The notes beneath the pieces were generated by a model. The model searched no databases. It had not been told where the DNA came from and worked only from the letters and a program-made list of their open reading frames with translations. Made by a program: the position numbers and the translations under genes. Of a DNA stretch of 64,000 nucleotides, positions 22,121 to 33,649 are shown in pieces. The stretch comes from Adineta ricciae (lineage: Eukaryota; Rotifera; Eurotatoria; Adinetida; Adinetidae): NCBI GenBank assembly GCA_905250025.1, contig CAJNOJ010000183.1:124001-188000 (forward strand). Direction: 5' to 3'. Every line of letters begins with the position of its first letter. Position 1 is the stretch's first letter.

Positions 22121-24040
22121 TCGGTGTCGCTGGCTCCGCAATACATCTCATGATTATATTCCAATGAGTATTTTCAACATGCAAAATGTCAGCGCAGAAC
22201 GTTCATCTACAGATTTAAACGGAAGGTTTCTCTTTGTGCAACTGCTGCTGGATATTCTTTTGAGCTTAGATCCGCCGTTCAGTAATAAAGAGAAGTTTAT
22301 TCGGAAATGTGCCAAATTGTATGAAAGAAATGCAACGGAATTGAAAGTCCTGGCAGACTTCAATGCAGATTATCGTCCAGCTGTAGTTTTAGAGTGGTAT
22401 ACAAGAGAATGTTTCATTTTTAAACTTCTCAACAAAGCACTCCGACGACAAAATATTTCACTTCTTCTTCTCTTTTCCTTCTTCATTCAAGATATGCAAA
22501 CTCAACTGAAAAAGTTACAATGTCAATCATCAGTCGACGTATATCGCGGTCAAGTGATTTTAAAGACCGAATTAGCTCATTTGAAAAACTCATGCGGCAA
22601 ATACATTGCTATGAATTCGTTTTTGTCAACGAGTCTTAGTAGAGACGTAGCTCTTCAGTTCATGAGTGGTGCTATCGGAAGCCCGATTGAAGAAGGTTTA
22701 GAATATGTTTTGTTTGATATACATGCGACTCCTAATGACAAGACTGGATGTTCATCATTTGCCAACGTTGCTGGTACTAGTTTTTCGGATGCAGAAGAAG
22801 AAGTCTTATTCAGTTTAAATTCAGTGTTCCGACTCGATAGTGTCCAAACTGATCCAACAAATCCAGATTTAACCATTGTAAAAATGACCTTCTGTGACAA
22901 CAACGAGCATGAGTTACACGCCGTTCTTAATGCGATGAAAAAACAGTTCAAACAAGATTGCAACGACATAAGAGGAGACGATCACGATACAACCCCCATA
23001 ACTCTCGGTGCTGTCCTACTCAATATGGGACAAATGAAACTAGCGAAGACGATCTTCACTCAGGTGCTACGTAAACGGAGAAGATCATCAGACACAGTAG
23101 ATGTTGGCAGATGCTGCCATTATATTGGTGATGTATACCGACAAAAAAATTGCTTTTCAAAAAGTATCCAGTGGTACAAAAAAGCATTGAAAATATGCGA
23201 AAGTACCGCACGAGACAACCATTCATTAGTCGCAAAAACATACTTATCACTTGGTCATGCCTATAGCAAGACGACAGATTGGAAATTTCCAGTATGGTAC
23301 CGAACTGATCTTGCCAGTAAGTTGAAGCACAAACAGATTTATCGTACACGAAGATTATTCTCATTTCCGTAGATTGGTGGTCGACAAATGTCAGCAGACG
23401 ATGGCGAAAGAGCCTACGTCCATATGAAAAAGCATTGGCTCTGTACGAAAAACTTTATGGTCAAGATCATGCGTGTTCTGAAATAGCCGACTGCTATCTA
23501 GGCCTAGGTTCGGTGCATCTTCACATTAACAACTTCATACCCGCTATTGACAATTATCAAAAGGCTTCGATTATTCAAACAAAAATATTACCTGAATTCC
23601 ATCCTGCATTGGCTTTTTGTCAAAATAAATTAGCGTACAGTTTCTTTCGAATTAATGATATGAATTCAGCTAAAATTCATTTCGAGAAAGCACTGGAAGT
23701 AGGATTAAAATCCCTGCAGCCTGCTCATCCTTTGATCATCGAGCTTTATTACATATTAGGCATTATTCACAGAAATACTAATACACGGCAAGCCGAGGAG
23801 TATTTTCAACAGCAACTGCTACTTCTTGAACACTATCGAACAGCGAATCAATCTACAGCTGATACGGTCGAGATTGTTGGTTATAAAATACATTATATTT
23901 GTCCGCAATGTAATCTCCCTGTCTGGGTATACACATCATGCCGCATTCTCAAAGGAAAAACCTGTCCAAGGTGCATGCGCCAGTTCTCATGTTTGCGGTC
24001 AGCGAGAGTGCATGTGATGCTTGCTCAGCCGGATGAATAA
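22121..24040 (+). CDS. ART3 haplotype B: ART core, TPRs and C-terminal zinc ribbon
   Basis: The copy opens at the joint in exon 3 and runs to 23316, then a 56-nt intron (23317-23372, GTAAGT...CCGTAG) and exon 4 (23373-24040). Catalytic features are kept: VYRGQ, STS and EEE. Exon 4 adds three or more TPR-like helices and ends in a CxxC...CxxC zinc ribbon (CPQC...CPRC) close to the C-terminus, which is not found in ART1 or ART2. Splicing is required, since the unspliced exon 3 frame stops at ~23372. A poly(A) signal AATAAA lies at 24140-24145. The zinc ribbon could bind nucleic acid or protein; this is not resolved by sequence. Confidence 0.8.
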
Positions 24041-24341
24041 ATCGAACTCATAGCAAGCAAGAAAGTATAAGATACTCTCAACGTTTATCCCACATCCACA
24101 ACCACCCTCATCCACCCTAAAAGTGTTGTAAATTATCGCAATAAAGTGAATGTCTTTCTCGTTCATGTGTAAAAAAAACATGTAATGTGCGGAATATGTT
24201 TGGTTTCGATTGATTGGAGGAGATGTTATTCATAACATGACGAAAGAGAAAACTTCTATGTTCGTCCGTATTTTGTTTACAATTATATCGATTTCGTCAG
24301 AAGAACGAAAACGAAGCGGACGAATATCGTAAGATATCGTA

Positions 24342-24348
24342 TAAATAT
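24342..24348 (+). promoter_or_regulatory. TATA box of TIKI-like gene, haplotype A
   Basis: TATAAAT lies ~33 bp before the ATG at 24381. The same box is at 25506-25512 before the complete copy (ATG 25547). Confidence 0.5.
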
Positions 24349-24380
24349 GTGAAAATCAGTAGTAAATCATCATTTCAACC

Positions 24381-24721
24381 ATGAAAGTTTCTCTCGTATT
24401 CATCTTTACTTTAATTCATCTTTGCCAATCGAATATCTTATATCGAATTCATAGCAAACGAAAAGATGTACACTTGGATTCGGCGTACATCATCGGTGCT
24501 GTCGCTTCACACGAATTTCGTAACATAACACCAAGTACTTTGCCTGAAAGCGAAGAAGTCTGGGTCGAAACAGATGTTGTTCAATCTGATTTTCACAAAC
24601 TTAGCGGACAATGTGCTCAACAATCGATACAATGGAAATCAAAAGAAATCCTCCGATCTTCATCATCGGACTTCCTTGAAAAATTTCGAGAAAACATCGT
24701 GTCACGACCATCAGAAGGTAT
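24381..24721 (+). CDS. TIKI/TraB-family-like protein, N-terminal fragment, haplotype A
   Basis: The signal peptide and the first ~113 codons match 25547-25883 closely (for example MKVSLVF versus MQVSLVF). The copy ends at the n (24722), within the first intron. See the complete copy for the family assignment. Confidence 0.7.
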
Positions 24722-24722
24722 N
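24722..24722. other. Contig joint 6 (single n)
   Basis: Right of the n the sequence restarts inside ART3 exon 4 (equivalent to 23554). The left end recurs at ~25887. So 23554-24721 and 24723-25887 are two versions of one block. Confidence 0.75.
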
Positions 24723-25209
24723 TTATCAAAAGGCTTCAATTATTCAAACAAAAATATTACCTGAATTCCATCCTGCATTGGCTTTTTGTCAAAATAAATT
24801 AGCGTACAGTTTCTTTCGAATTAATGATATGAATTCAGCTAAAATTCATTTCGAGAAAGCACTGGAAGTAGGGTTAAAATCCCTACAGCCTGCTCATCCT
24901 TTGATCATCGAGCTTTATTACATATTAGGCCTTATTCACAGAAATACTAATACACGACAAGCTGAGGAGTACTTTCAACAGCAACTAATACTTCTTGAAC
25001 ACTATCGGACAGCGAATCAATCTACAGCTGATACAGTCGAGATTGTTGATTATAAAATACATTATATTTGTCCGCAATGTAATCTCCCTGTCTGGGTATA
25101 CACATCATGCCGCATTCTCAAAGGAAAACCCTGCCCAAGATGCATGCGACAATTCTCCTGTTTGCGATCAGCGAGAGTGCATGTGATGCTTGCTCAGCCG
25201 GATGAATAA
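24723..25209 (+). CDS. ART3 C-terminal TPR and zinc ribbon, second haplotype fragment
   Basis: The frame opens at the joint (YQKASIIQ) and ends at the usual stop. It holds the last TPR-like helices and the CPQC...CPRC zinc ribbon, with only a few residue changes from 23554-24040. It is an allele of ART3 exon 4. Confidence 0.75.
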
Positions 25210-25546
25210 TTCGAACTCATAGCGAGCAAGAACGTAGATACTCTCAACTTTTATCCTACATCCATATCCACCCTCACTCACCCCTAAAAATGTTGCAGAT
25301 TATCGCAATAAAGTGAATGTCTTTCTCGTTCATGTGTAAAAAACATCTAATGTGCGGAATATGTTTGGTTTCGATTGATTGGAGGAGATGTTATTCATAA
25401 CATGACGAAAGAGAACAACTTTGATGTTCGTCCGTATTTTGTTTACAATTATATCGATTTCGTCAGAAGAACGAAAACGAAGCGGACGAATATCGTAAGA
25501 TATCGTATAAATATGTAAAAATCAGTAGTAAATCATCATTTCGACC

Positions 25547-26759
25547 ATGCAAGTTTCTCTCGTATTCATCTTTGCTTTAATTCATCTTTGCCAATCGAAT
25601 ATCTTATATCGAATTGATAGCAAACGAAAAGATGTGCACTTGAATTCGGCATACATCATCGGTGCTGTCGCTTCACACGAATTTCGTAACATAAGACCAA
25701 GTACTTTGCCTGAAAGCGAAGAAGTCTGGGTCGAAACAGATGTTGTTCAATCTGATTTTCACAAACTTAGCGGACAATGTGCTCAACAATCGATACAATG
25801 GAAATCAAAAGAAATCCTCCGATCTTCATCATCGGACTTCCTTGAAAAATTTCGAGAAAACATCGTGTCACGACCATCAGAAGGTATGTGTATAAGGAAA
25901 ATGCGAATACAGAATGTCATTCTTTCGCTTTTGTTCATTGTAGTCGATGCTGCATGGCAGAATTTCTTACACGATTCTTTTTCAATAAATGAAAGCTTTT
26001 CCAAGTGGAATAATCCAATGCTTCAAGATTATGTGTATTATGGATATGTTTTTGACGCTTATCGTCGAAATCAATCCGTGAAATCTCTTCTACCACTTCC
26101 TTCAACTTGTCCTGAGTTCTCAAAGTCTCTTAAGTTACGAGATCAACTGTTGAAATCCGAGTTTCTCATGTTGGCAGATGATGTTCTTCGAATGTATACA
26201 TGCGGTCTGATCTCCGAAGACTTATTTCGAAGCAGTTTCAATGAACAGGAAATAAAATCTATCAATAATCGCAACGAACAAATGGCACAACGTATTCATC
26301 AATTATTAACACAAAAGCCAAACACAAAATATTTCTTTCTTGTCAATGCAGGTTAACTATAGACATAAAGAGATTTCGGTACCGGACTGTTGATATTCTC
26401 ATTTTTGTTTAGTCAACTTTTTGGGTAATCAAAGTGTTGTGAAATTACTTGAAGATCAAGGATATTCTTTGGAACGAGTCTATTATCAACCAAATCCATT
26501 AGCAGAGTAGGGAGAATGCTTTTTCAGGATAGTATTATCGTCTGGTTTTAGAAAATGTGCAGACAAGGAATTTAGAGATAAATATCAACATCCAGATAAG
26601 GACATTACGAATGCTGTGACGATATACTTGAAGAATTTCAATATTGATCCATTATTTTACTTTTATTATTACTTTACTTCACTCTGTATGGTATCAACCG
26701 ATTCGATTAAATCGGATTGTCCATTCAATGATTTAAATTGGATGAAAATAGCTGCATGA
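25547..26759 (+). CDS. Divergent TIKI/TraB-family protein, probably secreted or membrane-anchored
   Basis: Four exons: 25547-25883, 25944-26351, 26413-26506 and 26552-26759, with introns of 60, 61 and 45 nt; the phases agree throughout. A signal peptide (MQVSLVFIF...CQS) is followed by YIIGAVASHEF, then NRNEQMAQRI and KYFFLVNA-VNFLGNQSVVKLL near the C-terminus. This layout matches TIKI metalloproteases (TRABD2), which cleave the N-terminus of Wnt proteins at the cell surface. In the family the C-terminal motif reads GAGH before FLG; here the His is Asn and the Gly is changed, and the N-terminal GxxH is also irregular. The protein may therefore be inactive or act differently. The last exon is the least certain: without splicing, translation would stop at 26510. 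A TATA box is at 25506. Confidence 0.6.
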
Positions 26760-27088
26760 CTCATATAGACTTTTACTTGTACGAACTATCAATGAGATAA
26801 AAACTAACTAAATAAATAATCATTATTAACATAGATTGGTCTTTAATAGGATATTTTTCTTGATGTACAATTACATCGAAATCTTCACCCGAATGCTGTT
26901 TAGAGTCCATACAAAGCTGTGCTTGTATAGTCTTGATTATTTATTTCTTTGTTTGGAAAAAGAATAAAAGAGCAAAACATGAAGATATGTTCCGGATTAA
27001 AATAAGAATTTTCTTGAATAGACTTTTTGTAGTTTGAGATATGACGCGGAGTTTTACAAATCTCCTTGTGTTGTGCGGATAAGGCCAT
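26760..27088. other. Intergenic, convergent 3' ends
   Basis: AT-rich sequence between the TIKI-like gene and the minus-strand gene ending at 27089. It contains AATAAA-type signals near 26810 but no convincing coding frame. Confidence 0.5.
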
Positions 27089-28563
27089 TCAGTCTTTTGA
27101 TTGTCTTTTGTTTTGGACCAGTTCTTTTACGTTTTGTATCAGCCTATAGAAAGAATCAATACAACGAACAGTGATTTTCAATGGATACATTTACTGTATT
27201 TGATTTGTTTCTTTTGTTTCGGTATTGTTCTGGAATACAGTTCTGTTCCTTGTCTAAACAAAAACATTATTTAGAGAGAATATGTACTTCCACAAATAAG
27301 AGAAGCCTCTTACATTCATATTCATAAATTGGCTCTGTTTTACAAGACATGTAAGTCGAATGAGCTATTTGATTCTGATCGACAAGAAATATTTGAAAAT
27401 GTAAGACAGAATATCGAAGATTATAGGTGTTAATGATGGATTTTGCTTTATCGAGATTGATGTTATGATAACCTATGCATGATATGAATATCAACGTAAA
27501 ACGGTTTCGTATCTGTTACCTGCGCAATCAACCTGATCGTACGTGAATATTGGCCACTGCTTTCTGGTTGTCACAGTAGATTGTTTTAATCGCGACATAA
27601 TTAGGTCGTCAATTCTATGAAAAATCAAGAAGTTTCAATGTGTCCATTCACATAAGAATCTATACTTACATTATTCTTTGCTCTTCTATGTTTTTATCCG
27701 ATACAGGAAATAGCAAAGAACCGTGGTGAACTATTGCCTGTTCGTTTACGGTCGATAATGGATACGGATGGCAACAGATCGTTTCATCAGTGCCAAATGG
27801 AGTTGTAGTGCGAGACGCACGTAACATGACCGACATATTATCAGGTATACGGCTTCGGATATCGGATATCTATTGCACAGTAACAGGGAAATTTGGCAAA
27901 TGAAGCAACATGAATCAATGTGAATCTTATTTACCTCCAGTACAATGCCTTTGTTTTTCGGTGTGGAAATAAAACGAAGATCATCATCAAGTTCTCCATC
28001 ATACCGCGCGCGTTGATAAGGGTCAGGTGGCGTAAGTAATCGCAACGAATCAACATGATCGTGTGCCTGAAAGAAAAAAAACATCCTATTGATGCAAACG
28101 AATCGTTTCAGTATGATTTAACAAACCGATGGCTCTGATGCTTGTTCAAGCGCACTGGTGAGCATTTGTTCGGGAAAAACTCTTGACTGTGATTCATCAA
28201 ACCCTAAGAAAAGTAGAGGTCAATACGACAGAAAAATACCTGAATCTACTTCACCTTCAAATGGTTCATCCGAGAAAGAGTTAAACACCACCGGATTGAA
28301 TTCATCAAGAACTTCAAATGATACGAAAAGAAAATGTATAATTTGAAAATTATTTCGTTATTTACATACTTATTTGAGGGTTTACAAACAAATCATCAAT
28401 AAAATTCGATGCCGCAACTACAACAGGAAAATAATGCATTATTGTTATGGCATTCCAGGGTGATACAAATAGTTATACCAGAGATATTAGGGTACGGATC
28501 ATGTGGTAGCAAATCACTATTGACAGTTGATGATGAAAATTCAAACTTTTCAAGTGAGTCCAT
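27089..28563 (-). CDS. Possible Rel-homology (NF-kB/NFAT-like) transcription factor, complete haplotype
   Basis: Ten small exons can be read on the minus strand: 28563-28479, 28417-28370, 28311-28255, 28203-28127, 28066-27935, 27869-27670, 27614-27520, 27472-27288, 27253-27195 and 27143-27089. Introns are ~34-68 nt with GT-AG ends and phases agree at every junction, giving ~330 residues from the ATG at 28563. An acidic N-terminal part is followed by PPDPYQRARYDGE, a strand-rich middle with HHGSLLFPV before a long helix, and NLRYSVLHFQIFLVD. The last resembles the Rel-homology motif with conserved aromatic/acidic residues (consensus like VRLCFQVFLPD), in the expected order after a linker helix. 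I infer a divergent RHD-N DNA-binding domain. The final exon is uncertain; a stop at 27191 is an alternative end. Confidence 0.45.
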
Positions 28564-30388
28564 TGTCGAAGGAGTGGAGTATAGTAAGGTAGAGAAATGA
28601 AAATGGCTTGTGAAATATATTTATATATAAACCAAACACTTCGGTTTTTTCCGGCCGCAACGTTGTTTCTTACTATGTGCTCTGTTCTGTTTTGTTTCTT
28701 TTTATACTATTGACTAAAAAAGAAGACAAATCGTAATTCTCAAGGAAAAAGAAATAATAGAGTGCGCTACAATGAGATGACGGAAAACTTACATAATTAC
28801 AATTTTGTGGTTAACAGACTAATACGATAGATATACCATTGGATGACACGAGTGAGAGATTTGTGTAGATTCCTGATTGAAATGGTTGGATTTATGATGA
28901 ACACATCTTTCTTGTAAGAAATCTAGTGAACCATTTTGTTTATACATTATGATTGAAGAATCTGCCATTGTGATGATGTGAGTAAAAGAGCAGAAATATC
29001 TAACTCATGGAAGATCTTAAGGATAATAGTTGAAAGAAATTGATTTTCGAATTTGAACTTGTCAGGACATGTTTTATTTTTACACGCGCAATTGTTCGAC
29101 CTGACACAATGATATTCTATCACAAAGAGAAAAGAAACTCATTCTGATCTGAAGAACCCAAAACATCAGAAGTACATATTGAGTTTCGGCTGAGTACATT
29201 TATTCATTGATCAACACACATTATAGATGCATCAAACGAGAAATACTTTGATTTTATGAAGCTATTTCGAACAGCAGTATCATCTAGATGAATAAAAAAC
29301 AAACATTAAATACAACAAGGACTTTGCGAAGAAATTAAAATATTCAAAGTGATGTTTTTTCGTCATTATAACTGAAGAAGATCATTAGAGTTCAATCAAA
29401 TCGATTGACGCTTTCTTCTTGTGAAAGAAATTCTCTGTTCATATTATGTCAAAGTCTATGAAATAGTTGAGCAAAGAACTTTTTGTTTTTCTTTTTGCCA
29501 TATTTATCAGCCTTATCATTCGTCTCGAATAGATTTCATTTTCACACTACAAACATAGAATTTTTCGTTCGTTGCTTTGCAAGTCTCTCTCTCTATGCCT
29601 ATGATAAGGACAGTTGTTCGGGTTTCAATATTGTTTAACTCATTTAATAGAACATTCGCTAAGACAAGTCATGAACGATAGCAATGGATCTTATTGTCAG
29701 TCAAGATTTGCTTGGAAGAGATGTTCACGGACATGTGTTGAGAAGATTTTTCATAAATTAACCTTTGTGAGACAACAGAAAAAATAAACGAGTACCTATC
29801 CGACTGATCCAGACTCTAATCTTCTTGAGGAGAATGACGGATTTAAAAGCTGAAACAGGTAGTGAATGGTTTGATAGAAGTAATGATGAAAGTGAACTCG
29901 AGTTCATGGTGTAAATGGAGATATTCTGTCAAATACACAGAAACACAATGTTTCATTTAAAAACAAATTCCCTTTCTTTTGTTTCCTCAAATTGGTTCAG
30001 ATATGTTTTAAACGTGCGGATGTTCTACTAGCGCTGCAGTTTATCTTTGCTTTCAATTCAAATTCAATTTGATTTTCCTATAAAATGCTGTCAAAACCGG
30101 TTTCCTTTTTGCGACGTTTTGAAGAGAGAAACTAATTAGCATGCGTTAATCTGCTTGCAATAAGACTGCAATATCTGGATTAAGTTTTAACTTATTCATC
30201 CAAAATCTCCGTGTGCTAAATAGAGAAAAGTCGCTTTCTCTTGGTACGTAAAATCGAAACTTTCATTTCACTCTCATTGACGTGCTATGGACTTTTAAAG
30301 TTTGTTGCATATAGAGAGGAAGATTATCCTCTAGAATCCACTCAATTATCAATTAATTACAGATCATATTATTTAACAACAAAATCTA
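28564..30388. other. Intergenic, no gene seen
   Basis: About 1.8 kb of AT-rich DNA between two divergent genes, also present in the second haplotype (34873-36701) with only substitutions and short indels. Short open frames here are not conserved between the copies in length. It probably holds both promoters. Confidence 0.5.
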
Positions 30389-31453
30389 ATGTCGAACACT
30401 ACCGAAGCGATCAATCAGCTCAACACGGCGACTACCACCATTGCACTTATATTGTCTCTCATTAACTTTCCACCAGGTGCCGTTGGCCTTATCTTCAACG
30501 TTCTAGTATTTACTCGACCAGTTCTAAACCGTCAACCATGTTCATTTTATTTCCTGATCTCAACATTGTTTAACTTATTTGTTGTATTCATTATTCTGCC
30601 TGTACGGATTGTTTCCAACAGCTTCAATCTGGATCTAGCCAATTACAACCTTGGAATATGCAAAACAGAATTCTACTCGTTCTATGTAGTGCGTGTCGTC
30701 TCCATCTGGTTAATTCTGTTGGCATGCATCGATCGATACTTTCATAGTTCATCGAATATCAAGTTACGTCGACTGAGTTCTTTGAAAATGGCTCGAATAT
30801 CTTCTAGTGTGCTTACTTTGTTAATGATTGTCATCTACAGTCATATGATCGTTTATTTTGAAATCGCCAATGTCACCAGTCAAACTGGTCAAGCTACACA
30901 AACGTGCAATGCAAGAAAAGGCACATATCGAAGTTTTAGTGCATCCTGGCATATGACCTTGTATTCATTATGCCCATCATCTCTGATGTTATTATTTGGC
31001 ATTCTAACAGTGAGAAACATTCATCAACATCATCGGATCATACCAACACATAGTGATAACAATCAACGCCATAATCGTCGAACAGATATGCAACTGCTAC
31101 GAATGTTAACCATTCAAGTTCTTTTCATTATTGTCTCCACAATGCCGTCCAGTGCTATTCGTTTGTATTCATCATTTACTGCAACTACGACAAAGAATGC
31201 ATTTCAAACTGCTCAAGAAAACTTAGCCACTCAATTATGCAATTCTCTTTCATATTTTGCCCATTCAACTAGTTTTTATCTGTACACATTGACTGGTAGT
31301 TTATTTCGAACAGAGCTCACTAAAATTATAGGTCGCTGTTTTCATTTTCGTTCGAACTTTATTGAAACGTCTGGAACTGGTCAAAATCAAATGTCACTCA
31401 ATCCAATCAATCAACAACGTAATACAGCCGTCGTCGTTATTGATCATCAATGA
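30389..31453 (+). CDS. Class A-type 7TM receptor, haplotype A
   Basis: 354 residues, single exon, ATG at 30389. Seven hydrophobic segments are visible. TM1 begins near LILSLINF, the TM3 end carries the DRY motif (CIDRY), and TM7 ends with TSFYLYTLTGSLFRTEL, where NPxxY is replaced. The N-terminus has a glycosylation-type NTT and no signal peptide. Such short rhodopsin-like orphan receptors are common in rotifers; the ligand is unknown (peptide or amine both possible). Two Cys (CKTEFY before TM3 and CNARKG in the second outer loop) could form the usual disulfide. Sixteen or so residue differences separate it from the copy at 36702. Confidence 0.8.
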   Translation: MSNTTEAINQLNTATTTIALILSLINFPPGAVGLIFNVLVFTRPVLNRQPCSFYFLISTLFNLFVVFIILPVRIVSNSFNLDLANYNLGICKTEFYSFYVVRVVSIWLILLACIDRYFHSSSNIKLRRLSSLKMARISSSVLTLLMIVIYSHMIVYFEIANVTSQTGQATQTCNARKGTYRSFSASWHMTLYSLCPSSLMLLFGILTVRNIHQHHRIIPTHSDNNQRHNRRTDMQLLRMLTIQVLFIIVSTMPSSAIRLYSSFTATTTKNAFQTAQENLATQLCNSLSYFAHSTSFYLYTLTGSLFRTELTKIIGRCFHFRSNFIETSGTGQNQMSLNPINQQRNTAVVVIDHQ

Positions 31454-31806
31454 CAATGTCTTACTGAGATTCGGATTTTGTCTAGAGTTTCAACATTGCT
31501 ACCGTTTCCTCTTTTCTTCTAATTAGTGTTGTAATTTCTTGTAAAACCGTGCGAGCATTTTCGCTCTCATATGCATGTCGTCGAAAATGTTAAACAGTAA
31601 AACGATGAATACGTACAGTGATGAAGGCTAACTCATCGATAGTACACAGTAAACCACCTGTTCTTAAAAACAAAGTAAAATGTAATACGATATGATTGCT
31701 TGAATTATACCGAATTATATCCCTGAATTAAAAATATTCGATGTCGTTGCATATTTGAAATAAAAACGTATTTTTTTCTCCTTTGGAAATCAATAATAAC
31801 CACAGT

Positions 31807-33011
31807 ATGTGGACTATTTTCGTTACAATTATTCTACTTGGTTCAAGAATCGAAGCCATACCGCGGACTGATGTAACTGTTTCAGGTTTGTCGTCGGGTG
31901 CTGCGATGACAGCTCAGCTGCACCTCGTTTATTCATCAACAATCAGCGGCAGTGGTGTTCTTGCTGGTCCTCCCTATTATTGTGCTCGAGGCAATTCGAA
32001 GAATGTTGACGAATGTCTGTACGGCCCAGCAAAATCAATTCCTGTCGAAACACTCATCCGCCAATTACAATCATACGCTTCTGCTGGTACAGCTGATCCA
32101 ACATCGAATATTAAAAATGATCCTGTCTACATATTTACTGGTAAGTATGATCCCGTCGTTTTTCCTGATGTTGTTAAACTCAATACAAAAGTGTTTTTAT
32201 CGTTCGGTGCGAATATCAAGCCAAATTATGAAATGCACGCGACTCACGGATATGCGACAGAAAATTTTGGTGGACCTTGTGAGATTCCCGATCTAAAATA
32301 TTTTATTAATAATTGGTATGTAGAAAACAAAGTGAATACCGTTTTCATTTGTCTCTGAAATAGTTCGTTCAATTTGGCTTATGATGTATTAAATCATATA
32401 TTTGGTGGAAATCTGACTAAACCCGGGCAAACAGTACCACTAACTGGTCAGTTTATAACTTTCGATCAACCTGCACTAATGAGTCCAGAATCTGTTGAGA
32501 TACGTGGCGTACGCTGCAAGAGTATTTTTTCCTATTGGGCAAATTGGCTAAAAGTACCGATAGGAACATCTAAACTTCCTGGTTTAGTTGACATTACATC
32601 GACGAATTCTTCTAGTTTCGACAAAGAAGGTTACGTTTATTATCCAACAAATTGTGTGAAAGAAAAGAAATGTCCAATTCATGTAGCTCTCCATGGATGT
32701 TTACAAGGTTTGAATAATTTTTTGCTTACAAAGCTTATTCATCTTCCGTCATAGGGAAATGGCGCATTGGTGATGTCTTCGCGAAGAAAACGGGTTATTT
32801 AGAAGTGGCTGAACTCAATAATATTATTATAATATTTCCACAAATTATAGCATCGCATGTCAATCCGTCAAATAAAGAAGGCTGTTGGGATTGGTGGGGC
32901 TATAGTTCTCCTAACTATGCTAATAAGCTGGGTATAGAAATGGCAGGTGTGAAGAAAATGATCGACAGTTTCAGATCTATTAATACTGCTTTACATCCTT
33001 TCGAGAAATAA
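31807..33011 (+). CDS. Secreted PHB-depolymerase-type alpha/beta hydrolase (permuted, type 2 order)
   Basis: Three exons: 31807-32315, 32364-32707 and 32755-33011 (introns 48 and 47 nt) give 369 residues. The start is the ATG at 31807; a longer frame upstream has no ATG. A signal peptide is followed at once by the lipase box GLSSG (nucleophile S29). Asp of YIFTGKYDP (D115) and His of ATHGYA (H147) complete a triad, and the oxyanion-type HGC (H280) comes near the C-terminus, followed by FPQ and WDWWGY. Ser-Asp-His before the HGC segment is the order of type 2 (permuted) extracellular poly(3-hydroxybutyrate) depolymerases. Likely secreted and active on polyesters or related esters. The introns argue against contamination. 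It converges on the SDR remnant at 33040. Confidence 0.75.
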
Positions 33012-33039
33012 ATCTCGACATTTTGTCTATTTGAAAAGA

Positions 33040-33640
33040 TTATCGGTTTGCCTCGAGTGGCAAACGTGTACCACCCTTCGAAAATTGTCCATTTTCAAGG
33101 TTTTCCGTATAAACAGCATGTAAGATAGAATCTGCTCCAAGCTCAGCGGGTCGTCCACCGTCTGCTCGATTGTTAATATCAGTTGCACAAAAGCCCTGGA
33201 CACACAGCACTTACAATGACATTTTTTGCTGTATACTTTTTGTTTTAATTGCGAGCTTGCGAACGGGTCAGAATATTGGCACCCAAGTTGGATGCGCCAT
33301 AGTATAAGGCAAAGTAATCATCAAAATTTGGAATTTTAACAAGATTGAAACCAATTGTTTTGAAATCATTTCCTTCTTGAACTACTCTGAATAATCTGGA
33401 AAGAAAAGGGTCGGAGCAAAACGAAATACTTTACTCTTATTTATACTCAGTAAAAATTTGCTCTAATTGACTTTCTGTTATATTGGGATCAAGAAGTTTG
33501 ACTTGTAAATCTTTGCAATAGCGTTCCAACGTCAATGATGCTATGCCACTGCTTACATTCACTATACGCCCATTATCTCTCAACAACGGCGACAACGTAT
33601 CATTCAAATATTTGACATCATAGAAGTTGTTCCCATGTAA
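33040..33640 (-). pseudogene. Carbonyl-reductase-like SDR, dead and truncated
   Basis: Reading right to left, GRIVNVSSG, then a 51-nt intron, then ALYYGASN, VIVSAVCPG, FCATDINN and GADSILHAVY match the second half of CBR1-type short-chain dehydrogenases. The catalytic YxxxK reads Y-G-A-S-N, so the Lys is lost. A stop (TAA) follows SQARN, and a +1 shift lies between CPG and FCATD at ~33195. The NAD-binding N-terminal half (TGxxxGIG) is missing; the homology stops near 33640, where a GCGTC-rich repeat begins. A tiny intron cannot rescue the frame (19 nt at most). It ends at 33040, 28 bp from the hydrolase stop codon. Confidence 0.7.
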
Positions 33641-33649
33641 GCATTTTTT

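Noticed and set aside
28158-28346. 62-codon plus-strand frame rich in Ser
   Set aside because: Antisense to exons 3 and 4 of the minus-strand gene; its conservation follows from that gene.
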